From Niebla homalea (lineage: Eukaryota; Ascomycota; Lecanoromycetes; Lecanorales; Ramalinaceae), in assembly GCA_019925105.1 (NCBI GenBank), contig JAHGAU010000014.1, forward strand, positions 372,001 to 436,000: 64,000 bases of DNA, in the 5' to 3' direction. A program made the position numbers and the translations under genes. Of this stretch, positions 11,800-21,269 are shown piece by piece (position 1 is the first letter of the stretch; each line of letters opens with the position of its first letter). The notes beneath the pieces are model-generated. The model saw only the letters and a list, made by a program, of their open reading frames with translations, had not been told where the DNA came from and searched no databases.

Positions 11800-13106
11800 C
11801 CGTCCGAGATCACGTGTGCTCATCAGTCAGTGTTGCATATCCTGGTGTACTTCATTACTGGAATGTCCGATGGCTCTCGACTTTCTATGTCTACCGCTGA
11901 TTCGAGGAAATGGATCTGGCCTGATCTGAACTCCTTGACCAAATCAATTCTATGAAGTGAACAAAGATCAAAGACTTAGAACATAAGTCGCACGTCCTCC
12001 TGAATCATTCCAGGCTTTCCTCTCAGCTACTTTGTCATGGACTCTTCGGATTGTACCTAGCCTGCGTTCATACACGGAGGTCGACCAGAATCCCCTAGAT
12101 TTGATGAGTGCTCTTCTTGAGGAACTTATTACAAAGAATCCAAATGGGTGGCTGCAGCGCTGCTTCATTGCCTTCGCTTTGAGTAGCAACTTCCGCACAA
12201 CCCTTCCCTCCTTCACATATACAGCGCCTACGGGGTCGACTCAAGGCTTCTGGCCTACTGCTGTCGAAGTATATCCTTCAGCAATACAGAGATCTATTGT
12301 CAGCTGGCTTCATTTGACTAGATTCTAAGAATACAGACACCGTATATCGGTGCTATCTTTCGGCGGTTTGCCATGCTTATCAAACTACTCGTACGCTGAC
12401 GGTCCACGGGCTGCAAGTGTGCTGGGTCAGAAATGTCCATATCATACGCTGGTGTTGGGAAGTTATCTTATTCATGATACACCCTTGGCCCATTGAGCTG
12501 AGAGACGTGAGATTGCTTTTGTGCTTGAATGAGACAGGTCGCCAAGTTATTCAACGATTTTGCGGGGATGATACAAATAGTCACGATGGGAAATGTTGAA
12601 GCGTATTGTCATTTCCATATGTTACATAAGATACCAGTAGATAGAATGAACCAGCTCCATCCTCAACAATCGAGTTTTCAGGCACTTACTTAATCCTATG
12701 ATAGTCTTCTCAACTGTATGCTCCTCTACCGTATTCTCCTTTGCATTAACACTGATTTGGGACGGAAGGGTCCAAGGACCCCGAGGCTTTGATGATAGCT
12801 TCTCGTACTCGTTTTCGTTCTTTCTATCAGCCTTGATCACTACCACCTCGGACAGCGCACCATCAAGCCTAACTCCTTGCGAACCTGCCAAGAAGCCAAC
12901 ATGTAATAAGCAAGATCTATGCATCCACAGTGTTGTGCAGGTCAAAAACCCTGTTCCAAACACCTCCGTACCCCTGGGCTTGGCGTCTTTATATAGCTTC
13001 CATCTCCACTAGCAGTTTTCTCCCGTGATTGATAGCAAAACCTGTTCCTCATCCATAATGTATTCTTATTCGTAAAGACATCGGCCTCACCAGCGAGCAC
13101 TCACAT
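11800..13106. other. Intergenic region between nsdD and SSN3
   Basis: About 1.3 kb without a recognisable gene. Two roughly 100-codon frames (12032-12328 +, 12698-13012 +) lack any family resemblance and are matched by open frames on the opposite strand, so I leave them unannotated. The region should contain the nsdD 3' UTR and the SSN3 promoter. Confidence 0.4.
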
Positions 13107-14808
13107 ATGAGCACAGTTGGCACGGCGAAACGGCCTGATGCGAGTGGTGTCCACCATGCCACCACCAATCCACCACCATCGGCGGCGGCGGCGGCTCGAC
13201 AGCAGGATGCAACCGGGACAGCGCAGACTCTGAAGAGAAGTGTGCAGGCAGCTTTTGAAGGTGAGTGGCAACACTATCAGGTCATCCTTTTGGGGACGGG
13301 AAAGGAGACCTGTGGTTGCTCCTGCCTTGTTTGTTGGTTTCTGAGGCTGTATCGTTTCTTCAGAGAAGAGGATCAAGACTCCTATATATGGCATTTCATG
13401 GATCTCGATATACAGATGTCGAGATCTAAGTAAAAGCAGCATACTTTCTCGCTGACACCCCTCATTCGTTTTTCATCATGGCATGTACTCGGTATCCTTA
13501 CCCAGTCATATACTACTGCAATCTGCACTATCCTTTTTACATGCTCTCTTACCACCACTACACGCACCCTTATCATTATTACACCTTCTCCCATCCCAAT
13601 CAAAATTCCCTCTACCCTTTGCAGCCCTCGTATGGCTCACTCCCACTACTTGAACGACCACTGAAGAACCCGTCATTGTGTCCAGAGCCTTCATCAGCGC
13701 TATCTTCTTCAAGTAAGGCATCTCAGAAGAATTCAGGAAGCGGCTTCAGCTATACGAGTAAAGTACATGTCCTCGACAAGTATAAGGTGGTCGGCTTCAT
13801 TAGCAGTGGCACCTACGGACGGGTCTACAAGGCCATTGGGAAGGATGGCAAAGGAAAGGAGTTTGCCATTAAGAAGTAAGTCTTGCCCCCTGAATAAACA
13901 TTTTGGCAGTCCACGCTGTCGTGGATGCTCAAAACTGCCCTTCTCCCCGGATTCCTTGAAAAGCAATCCTGCAAAAAGGACAGCCTTTTGACGCCAAAAA
14001 CTAACCCCTCTAGATTCAAACCCGACAAGGAAGGCGAAGCCGCCCAATACACGGGCATCTCCCAATCCGCCGTCCGCGAAATGTCCCTCTGCTCCGAGCT
14101 ATCCCACCCGAACATCATACACCTCGTCGAGATCATCCTCGAGGACAAATGCATCTTCATGGTGTTCGAGTACTGCGAGCACGACCTGCTGCAAATCATC
14201 CAGCACCACTCCCAGGGGGCCGGGTTGGGTGGGTCACAGCAACAACAACAACAACAATCTGCCACCACCAGCAACCCTGCCCCGTCAGCCGGCGGGGGGG
14301 TCGGAAGCGGTACCGGTACAGGAGGCAAAACCCCCATCCCCGCCCCAGTCGTGAAGTCGACGCTCTTCCAGCTCCTCAACGGGCTGCGCTACCTCCACTG
14401 CAACTGGGTGCTGCACCGCGACCTCAAGCCTGCCAACATCATGCTCACCTCCTCGGGCGCGATCCGCATCGGCGATCTGGGGCTGGCCCGCCTGTTCCGC
14501 TCCCCGCTCAACTCCCTCTACAGTGGCGACAAGGTGGTGGTGACGATCTGGTACCGCGCGCCCGAGCTCCTGCTCGGGTCCCGGCACTACACGCCGGCGA
14601 TCGATCTCTGGGCCGTCGGCTGCATCTTCGCCGAGCTGCTGGGGCTCCGCCCGATCTTCAAGGGCGAGGAGGCCAAGATGGATGGCAAGAAGGGGGTCCC
14701 GTTCCAGCGCAACCAGATGGGCAAGATCGTGGAGGTGTTGGGGATGCCCGATCGGAAGAAGTGGGAGGGCTTGAGCGGGATGCCGGAGTATGGGCATTTG
14801 GCCACGGT

Positions 14809-14841
<33 letters not shown>

Positions 14842-15334
14842 TACTACCGGCAACGGTGCGGGCCAATTCAATGAAAAGGGGATTAATGTTGGGTTGGAGA
14901 GGTGGTACCACAACACCCTCGCCAGCACGGGCTACCCTCCTTCTCCTCCTTCTTCTTCTTCTTCCTCTTCCTCGGTCAACGACAACAGCAATCCAGCGGA
15001 TACACCCGGTGAGTTCGGGCTGGATTTGCTGAACAAGCTCTTGGAATACGATCCCACCAAACGGTTGACGGCCGAGAAAGCATTGCAGCACCCCTATTTC
15101 GCGGGCGAGGATGGAGGGGGAAAGCCGAGTGCGAATTGTTTCGAGGGGGTGGATGTGCGGTATCCGCACCGACGGGTCAGTCAGGATGATAATGATATCA
15201 GGACCGTGAGTTTGCCGGGGACGAGGAAGACGGTTGGAGGTGCTGCTGGGGCGGGGGGAGGAGGCATGGATGAGGGTCTCGGTGGTGGGGGTGGTGGTGG
15301 TGGGGGCAAGAGGGGGAGGTATATGGGTGATTGA
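13107..15334 (+). CDS. SSN3: Mediator kinase module CDK8 orthologue Ssn3/Srb10
   Basis: Exons 13107-13260, 13440-13875 and 14014-15334 encode 636 aa. The kinase domain starts at about residue 170 with [18 protein letters not shown], followed by the ATP-binding Lys (FAIKK), HRDLKPAN (about 331) and [10 protein letters not shown], with DLG for DFG as in CDK8. Further marks are [20 protein letters not shown] and the fungal Ssn3 signatures [12 protein letters not shown] and [13 protein letters not shown]. With cyclin C (Ssn8), Med12 and Med13 the family forms the Mediator kinase module that phosphorylates the Pol II CTD and transcription factors. Three low-complexity inserts stand out: a Gln/Gly-rich loop of about 50 aa after [10 protein letters not shown], a (CAG)9CAA Gln run at 14810-14839 and a Gly-rich tail. 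The N-terminal 150 residues are Tyr/His-rich and poorly conserved. The first exon is the least certain part; the second exon could begin three bases earlier. Confidence 0.95.
14810..14839 (+). repeat. CAG microsatellite coding for polyglutamine in SSN3
   Basis: Nine CAG codons followed by one CAA code for ten glutamines in a loop of the kinase C-lobe. Pure triplet runs of this kind are prone to slippage, so length may vary between strains. Confidence 0.9.
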
Positions 15335-15495
15335 TATTTTTGGGATGGTGTGTGTGTCATGTCTGGAAATTTTGGGGATGAGTGATGAATACCTATGCTG
15401 GGTCTGGGTGCTTTCGGGATGATGATTGGGTAGTAGTTCTTCGAGTTGGGATGTATGGACATGGATATTGCATGAATTTTGTCTGTTGTGTGGGC

Positions 15496-17280
15496 TTATG
15501 ATCTGGGACCTAGTTTCTCTAGTACCCTGGGGCCTTGCTCCTGCCATTCCTGCTTCGATATCCACATGTTGTCTTTATCGGCCATCTGGGAGAAGAGGCA
15601 AGGCATTAGCATTGGTATTGAAAGAGGGGGGATCTGGGGGATTGAGGCATACAATGTTGGCCAGCACCGCTCCACCCAAGAAAACCATATGCCTCCGCCG
15701 CGGTGGATCCTCGATCCTGATTTTGAATTTCTGTGAAAGCGTCAAGAATCGTCAGCAACCTCGAAACACGCAAAAGCCCACACTCCTCTCTTTATTCCCG
15801 CCCATTCCATTCACCGTCCAAAAGGGGGAAGGAAACATGCTCACGTTCAACCTCTCCGGATTCCCACCCAACACCTTGGTCAACCACAGCTGCTTAATCT
15901 CCTTCTCCATCCGGCTCGGCAGCCCGGGATACATGCTGCTCCCCCCACTCAGCACGATCGCCTTGTACAGACTACTCCGCACATCCACATCGGCCGCCTG
16001 GATCGTGTTGAACAAGAACTCCGCGATGCCGGGCTGTTCGACATCGACGAGGTGGGGCTGGAAGAGGCACTCGGGGGCCTCGAAGCGCTCGCTCCCCACG
16101 CGGATGACGCGGCCGTCGGGTAAGGTGTAGCTCTCCACCAGCACGGTCGTGTCCTCGGACAGCTTCTGGTCGAGCGCGAGGTCGTAGGAGACGTAGCAGA
16201 GGCGCTCCTTGATCTGGCGCACCGTCTCGAAGTCGGCCGTCCGGTTGAGGGCGTAGCCGCGCCGCAGGAGGAGGGCGATCAGGTTCCGGGTCACGTCCCG
16301 GCCGGCGACGTCGAGCCGCCGGGTCAGGTGGTTGAGCACCGTGGATTCGTAGACGGGGACGATGTGCGTGACCCCGTCGCCCGAGTCGACGACTACCCCG
16401 CTGCTGAGGCCTGTGGTGTTGTGGTGGGGGTCCATGGGTCAGTATGTTAACGAGAAAAGCAGAAGTTTTGGTCCAGCGTTGAGGGGTTCGGGGAGTATGT
16501 AGGTGGAGCGTGTGCGCCCCCAATGGGAGAGAGGGGTTTTTCAAGCAAAAGGAAAGCAGCGTACCCTGCGCGTAGAGAGCCAGGACGGCCTGGATGGCGA
16601 CGTAGACGCCGCCGAAGTTGTACTTCTCGAACATGACCTCGCACATCTGCTCGCGGTTCTTGAGCGGGTTCATGGGCGGTTCGGTGAGGAGGATCTTGCG
16701 GCCGGAGGTGTCGATTTTCATTTTCTCGTTGAAGGTGAAGTTCCAGAGGTGTTCCATGTCGTCCCATCGCTTGACAATGCCGTTCTCCATCTGAAGGGGG
16801 CGGGGCGAGCGGGCGTTAGCATGACTGTACCTCGTAGACAAATATAACGGCGTCGGCGGCGGGACTTGGAGTATGAGGAGGGGGAAAAGACTCGATCTGC
16901 TTCGGCCAGTGCGTGAGGCCGTATAAGACGTACAGGATAAGTGATCTGGAGCATGGAGCGCGCAGCTGCTGCTTCATCCCCGCACATGATATCTTTGACG
17001 ACAACATTGCCATCTCTTTCTTCTGACCGCAGTATGGGTCGACCGACTATCGAGGGAAATTGATGCTCCGGAAAGTTCTGATCAATGTCCCCATCAGCTA
17101 TCTGCCTTCCGACGCTATTGAATAGCCAACAGGATCGGTTTGGAGTTGTCGTACCTGGGCGGCATAACCGACTTTGAGGAACCCTGTCCCGCCATCGAGG
17201 ACTGTGAGATTGTCAGCGCATGCAGCTTGCACTGTCAGGCTTGTCGCAGGATACCACTGACCTATGGGTGCCTCCGCCAT
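15496..17280 (-). CDS. ARP2: Actin-related protein 2 (Arp2/3 complex)
   Basis: Seven exons on the minus strand (17262-17280, 17155-17201, 16934-17077, 16565-16790, 15845-16410, 15653-15730, 15496-15585) encode 389 aa, the usual Arp2 length. The actin fold is recognisable throughout: [19 protein letters not shown] (phosphate-binding loop 1), [48 protein letters not shown] (phosphate loop 2), [44 protein letters not shown], and the C-terminal [20 protein letters not shown] and [14 protein letters not shown]. Arp2 pairs with Arp3 to nucleate branched actin at endocytic patches and hyphal tips. The stop codon lies 161 bp from the SSN3 stop, so the two genes converge. Two tiny 5' exons (19 and 47 bp) are supported by exact phase matching. 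Confidence 0.96.
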
Positions 17281-17763
17281 CTTGACCTCAGCTTGAATTC
17301 TACTGCAAGCGCATGCTCATCGTCTGAATGAGGCATCAGCATCGTGAGTGCGGAGTGCCAAGAAAACCCTCCTCGGACTCACCCTCCACCGGGCCGAACA
17401 GTGGATTTCACCACTCTGGCAGCAGTCCCGAGAGGTTGATTTGATTTGCACTACGAAAGGACATGTATACTTTCCAGATCGAGCCGCCGTGGTCTATGTT
17501 ATTGCCTTAAAGGGATCCTTTTGTCCTTCAATGCGCCAGCCCATGCAATGCAGCTCATGAAACATTATCCGTCAAGTAATTTGAGGCTCTGTGCAGTTAA
17601 TTGAACATAGGCCAGATTCCAGGAAGCAATGAGGCTGAAAGCGGTTACCAGCAAACGCAGGAAAGATCAAATACAAAACTTTTAATTACTATCACAGGTC
17701 ACCACCCGTACCGGAGCGAAGCCCAAGACCCTCTCAAAACCGGCATACATTAGCCGGCTACCC
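17281..17763. other. Gap between ARP2 5' end and aldo-keto reductase 3' end
   Basis: No coding signal. It should hold the ARP2 promoter (right of 17280 on the minus strand) and the 3' UTR of the reductase gene. Confidence 0.4.
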
Positions 17764-18898
17764 TTAGAGGTGGTAAGGAGGTTCAGCACCCTCGACCGTA
17801 GCGTAGACAGCCGTCATAGCGTCAGCGAGCTCAGCAGGGAGGGGCCCGGCCTCCAATGCGTCGAGACTCTTGTGGAGCTGCTCCATCTTGGAAAGTCCAA
17901 AGACCACACCATCACCATACTCTCCATCCAAGGCGCCATGGAAAGCCGTCCATCGCAGCGCAGCCGCATGTCCGCTGATTCCATGCTTCTCAGCCGCATC
18001 TCGAACAACGGCCACTGAGGCTTGGACTGGAGACTGGCCATAAAGGTTATTGTACACTTTTCCGACCGGAGTCTGACGTCTCGTTAGATTGATCAATAGA
18101 CGTTACAGCTTCGGCAACTTACGTCGTCGTTCCACCGCGTTGAGGTAGCAGCATTGCCTGAGAAAAGGCCACCCGCTGCGGGACTAATATACAAGGTCAG
18201 TCAAGGTCATCATGAGTCCGACATCAGCCTACCTATAGGCAAAAAGGGCCATTCCATGTTTACGCAGCAACGGGAACAGTTCCTTCTCGCCTCCTCTCAC
18301 AATCGCGTTGTAATGCCCCTCATACACGCTGGGTTTGGTGTAACCCTTTTGCTCGCATATGTCAATGAACTTTTGCACTTCCGCGGCAGTATAATTCGAG
18401 AGTCCGAATTGCTTGAACTTCCCTTGCTGGAGAGCCTCGTTCATCGCTTTCGCTGTGGCCTCAAAGGGTGTCTGGCGATCAGGTACATGCAGGAACATGG
18501 TCTCCACAGTGGAAGTGTTGAGGGCATCGAGCGACTGCCCAATGCTCAGATCAATCTTCGACGGTTCATGGTCCCCAGGTCGACCATCGCGGACCTTCGT
18601 ATAAATGGTAAACCGAGAGGCAGCCCCAGCCTGGCCAAGGCGTGCCTCAGAGGCACCCGGAGCATTCGCACCGTAGTTACGGCCTGTGTCGACATCCCTA
18701 TAGCCGCGGCTGTAGAAGGCATCCAAAAGGACTTGAACGTCTTTTGAATTATCGAAGTACGCAATCCCGTGGTCCTTGATACTATCACCGACCTAGCATT
18801 ATTCAATTAGAAGGAACCGGTCGCAGCTGGCAGGACATACGTACCGTGTGCGTACCGAGAATGATCTTCACAGGAGTCTCGATAGACATCTTGGGCAT
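17764..18898 (-). CDS. AKR7-like aldo/keto reductase
   Basis: Exons 18845-18898, 18233-18792, 18123-18183 and 17764-18072 encode 327 aa from the first ATG (MPKMSIETPVKIILGTHTVG); starting at the second ATG (18889) would shorten it by three residues. The TIM-barrel AKR tetrad is present: Asp in YRDVDTGRNYG, Tyr in the same motif, Lys in IYTKVRDG and His in FLHVPDRQTP. The LHxPD motif, the NYTAAEV and AYSPAAGGLFSGN segments and the length fit the aflatoxin-aldehyde-reductase group (AKR7). The enzyme should reduce aldehydes or dicarbonyls with NADPH in the cytosol; the substrate cannot be told. It is a single gene with no visible biosynthetic cluster around it. Confidence 0.9.
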
Positions 18899-19773
18899 AG
18901 AGAGATATTGGAAGAGTTTCAGTACAGGAAATTGTACACTGAGATGCTATGGAATCAGATGTGTTTTATGGAGTTGGGCGGCCCTTCTTCTCCTTTATGC
19001 ACACACAGGCACAACCTACATCTGCTGACGTGTCTCCGTCCAAGCATGCCTCATACTGCTTTGAAATACTTTCAAGAATTAATAATCCTCTCCTAAAAAG
19101 GATTCCGATCCAAGGTGCGGAGTCGTGGGCTCAATGTCGTATTTCCGCAACTTTTCCACATATCTTCCGCAACCCTTCCGCAGATTGTCCGCATGTCGCC
19201 CGCCCCGACAGGTGGGCTCGGGATGGGGCAACTTGTGTCGTTAATTTGTCTAGCTAGAGATTATCACCGAATAAGAGAAGCAATTCCAAGCATGCGACGG
19301 AGTAATCTTGGCTCGGAATCCCCAGTGACTTGATTCCTCGCTTCTGCTACTGAAGCACCGACTGGCAGGCTGGCCGCTGGTTGACTAGCAAAGTGGAAGT
19401 CTCTTCTCTACCTTACATTCAAGCTCTCCTTGGCCATCAAGAAGAGTTCTCAGATCTTTTTAAGCTCTTCAGCGCTTTCAGCAGGAGAAGTACCCGAAGC
19501 CGCTTTACGGCAAAATCATTGAGGTCTACCAAGACTTGACTGTGAATGTGTCCTTGGGCTATAATGCACTCTGACCATTAACAAAGAAGGTCCACCCGAG
19601 AAGAAGTCAAGATCGAAGTATCAGTCCTAGTAGAGGTCCAGAAGTCTTGGCCTATGCCTGCTTATACACCGCGACAGCAGAGGAGGAAACGACCTACAAG
19701 AATCTTAACTACCTTAGTGCTAGGAGTTGGGTGACTGTGCTGTAGGATTTACCGGAATCCATTCTATGATAGG
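18899..19773. other. Gap upstream of the aldo-keto reductase
   Basis: No supported gene. Around 19380-19740 (+) several frames are partly open and one reads FQQEKYPKPLYGKIIEVYQ, which looks coding-like but is broken by stops on both sides. I do not recognise it; an old gene or transposase fragment is possible. Confidence 0.3.
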
Positions 19774-21060
19774 CTAAGTTGTGCTCATCTCGTTAGTTCT
19801 GTCCACCCAACATTGAATCTTGTCTTTCCCAGCCATAAATGTCCAGAACATCTTCACAAAGTCGTCAACTTCCTCAGCTGCACACTGTGAGATCAAAGGT
19901 CCGGGCTGCAGAGATGGCACCAGAAGTGGGGGTTTCGCACAAGAGAGTTCGAACCATTTCATCGCGGATTCAGCTTCCCACAAGCCACGGCGTGCAGTAA
20001 ACATGACGGCTCCCGCACAATCGGCCCATCCCTTGGTCATAACTTGATGTATATTGACAACAGTATCGACGACGACGTGGGTGCGCCGAACGCTTTCAGT
20101 CAAGATCCATAGCTTCCATAGCTCCGAGGCGGCATCGCATTCCCGGTCAAACTCACTTACGATCCATTGAATGGGACGGTGGCCCAGGAAGCGGTCTTCC
20201 CCTCGGTATCGTTTCACCGCCTCCCACATCCGGTTGACCCAACGCCGAAGCGTTGGGAGCTGCCGCTCAGCAGATGAACGCATCCGCACCGAGCCATCGA
20301 ACAATCGTATGAACTCGTAGACGAACAGAGCCTGGACGCACGCCAAGTGCTCCAGTATGCCTTGCCCGCCGCCGGCTGTTAGTGACTCCTGGCGGGCGAG
20401 TTTGGACGAGTGCTCCTCGGCAATCTGCAGGACTGTCTCGCTCACCGCTGGAGTTCGATGAGTGTATGCTGCGAGTGTTGTGAAGGCGTACTGAAGACAT
20501 TCAGGCATGCCCTGCTCATAAAGCCGCCGATGGATGAAGCTGTTGTGGCCCTCCCGGACCCAGGATTGCAGCATTCTCTCTACGGCGCGGACGAAAGGCT
20601 CTAGTTCGACAACGGTCACACAAGCTGGCTCTTGATTACTGTGCTGCAGGACCCAGGTCTCGTCTCTGAGAAACCAGGGGCACGGTGTGCAGGAGACGTT
20701 GCTGTTCTCGAGTCCAACCCCCTGAGCTGAAGGACCGGCAATAGGCGCAGGGAGTGTTGGAATGTATGGGACTATCACATCTGACGGAAAAACATCAAAG
20801 TCGACGGCTCCCATTGCGCCCCATTCCCCGAAATCAAGGCTGCTCCCGAGAGCATCAGCTTCGGCATAGCTTCGTCCGGCGGGAAATCCTTCAGTCTGAC
20901 TGTCGCGCGCAACAGGGTCTCTCCGCCGCCTCTTAAGCTGCGGGTAAAGGCAGTCTACATCCCTGTCTAAGCACCGCTGGCACTCAGGGAGCTGCTTGTC
21001 GCACCTGCGTTTGGAAGCTGCGCAGGCAATGCAGGCTTTCTGGTGGGGGAATGGGGGCAT
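19774..21060 (-). CDS. Zn2Cys6 fungal transcription factor
   Basis: A single-exon gene of 428 aa. The N-terminus carries a canonical binuclear zinc cluster, CIAC-AASKRRC-DKQLPEC-QRC-LDRDVDC (CX2CX6CX6CX2CX6C, residues of about 10-37), followed by a basic linker (LKRRRRD). The rest is helical (about 150-425), resembling the compact C-terminal domain of short Zn2Cys6 regulators rather than the long fungal-specific middle homology region. The frame is intact, with no stops or frameshifts. It should be a nuclear DNA-binding regulator; targets are unknown. The start codon lies only 93 bp from the end of the RIP-mutated transposon at 21154, so its native promoter has been displaced. No neighbouring biosynthetic genes suggest a cluster role. 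Confidence 0.88.
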   Translation of the reverse strand: MPPFPHQKACIACAASKRRCDKQLPECQRCLDRDVDCLYPQLKRRRRDPVARDSQTEGFPAGRSYAEADALGSSLDFGEWGAMGAVDFDVFPSDVIVPYIPTLPAPIAGPSAQGVGLENSNVSCTPCPWFLRDETWVLQHSNQEPACVTVVELEPFVRAVERMLQSWVREGHNSFIHRRLYEQGMPECLQYAFTTLAAYTHRTPAVSETVLQIAEEHSSKLARQESLTAGGGQGILEHLACVQALFVYEFIRLFDGSVRMRSSAERQLPTLRRWVNRMWEAVKRYRGEDRFLGHRPIQWIVSEFDRECDAASELWKLWILTESVRRTHVVVDTVVNIHQVMTKGWADCAGAVMFTARRGLWEAESAMKWFELSCAKPPLLVPSLQPGPLISQCAAEEVDDFVKMFWTFMAGKDKIQCWVDRTNEMSTT

Positions 21061-21145
21061 GCTACAGGAAAATTGAACTTTGAAAGACTAAAAGACTGGG
21101 TATCAAGCGTGAGATCTGATTTGGCGCGATCACATGCAGCTCATC

Positions 21146-21153
21146 ATGTACTC
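21146..21153. repeat. 8-bp target-site duplication, left copy
   Basis: The octamer atgtactc directly precedes the left terminal inverted repeat and recurs exactly after the right one (24741-24748). Confidence 0.9.
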
Positions 21154-21196
21154 TTGCCTCAGTCCCTCAGAGCGTGTGTGACGGCTTCGCCGCCGG

Positions 21197-21269
21197 CTAA
21201 GCCCCTCCGGGTTAGCCCGCCGCGGCCGCTAACCCTTTTCGGCTAAAGCCGGGGTTATCGCGGCCGCGG
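21197..21269. repeat. GC-rich left subterminal motifs and hairpin
   Basis: CTAAGCCCCTCCGGGTTAG lies at 21197-21215, matched by inverted copies near the right end (24681-24699 and, weaker, 24653-24671). Next to it ccgcggccgctaaccc (21220-21235) can pair with ggggttatcgcggccgcgg (21251-21269). These look like transposase-binding or structural end sequences that escaped the mutation seen inside. Confidence 0.7.

Noticed and set aside
14285..15565. 426-codon open frame antisense to SSN3
   Set aside because: It is the shadow of a GC-rich kinase exon with triplet runs; composition is Arg/Pro-rich and it has no motif, while the plus strand encodes a clear CDK8 kinase.
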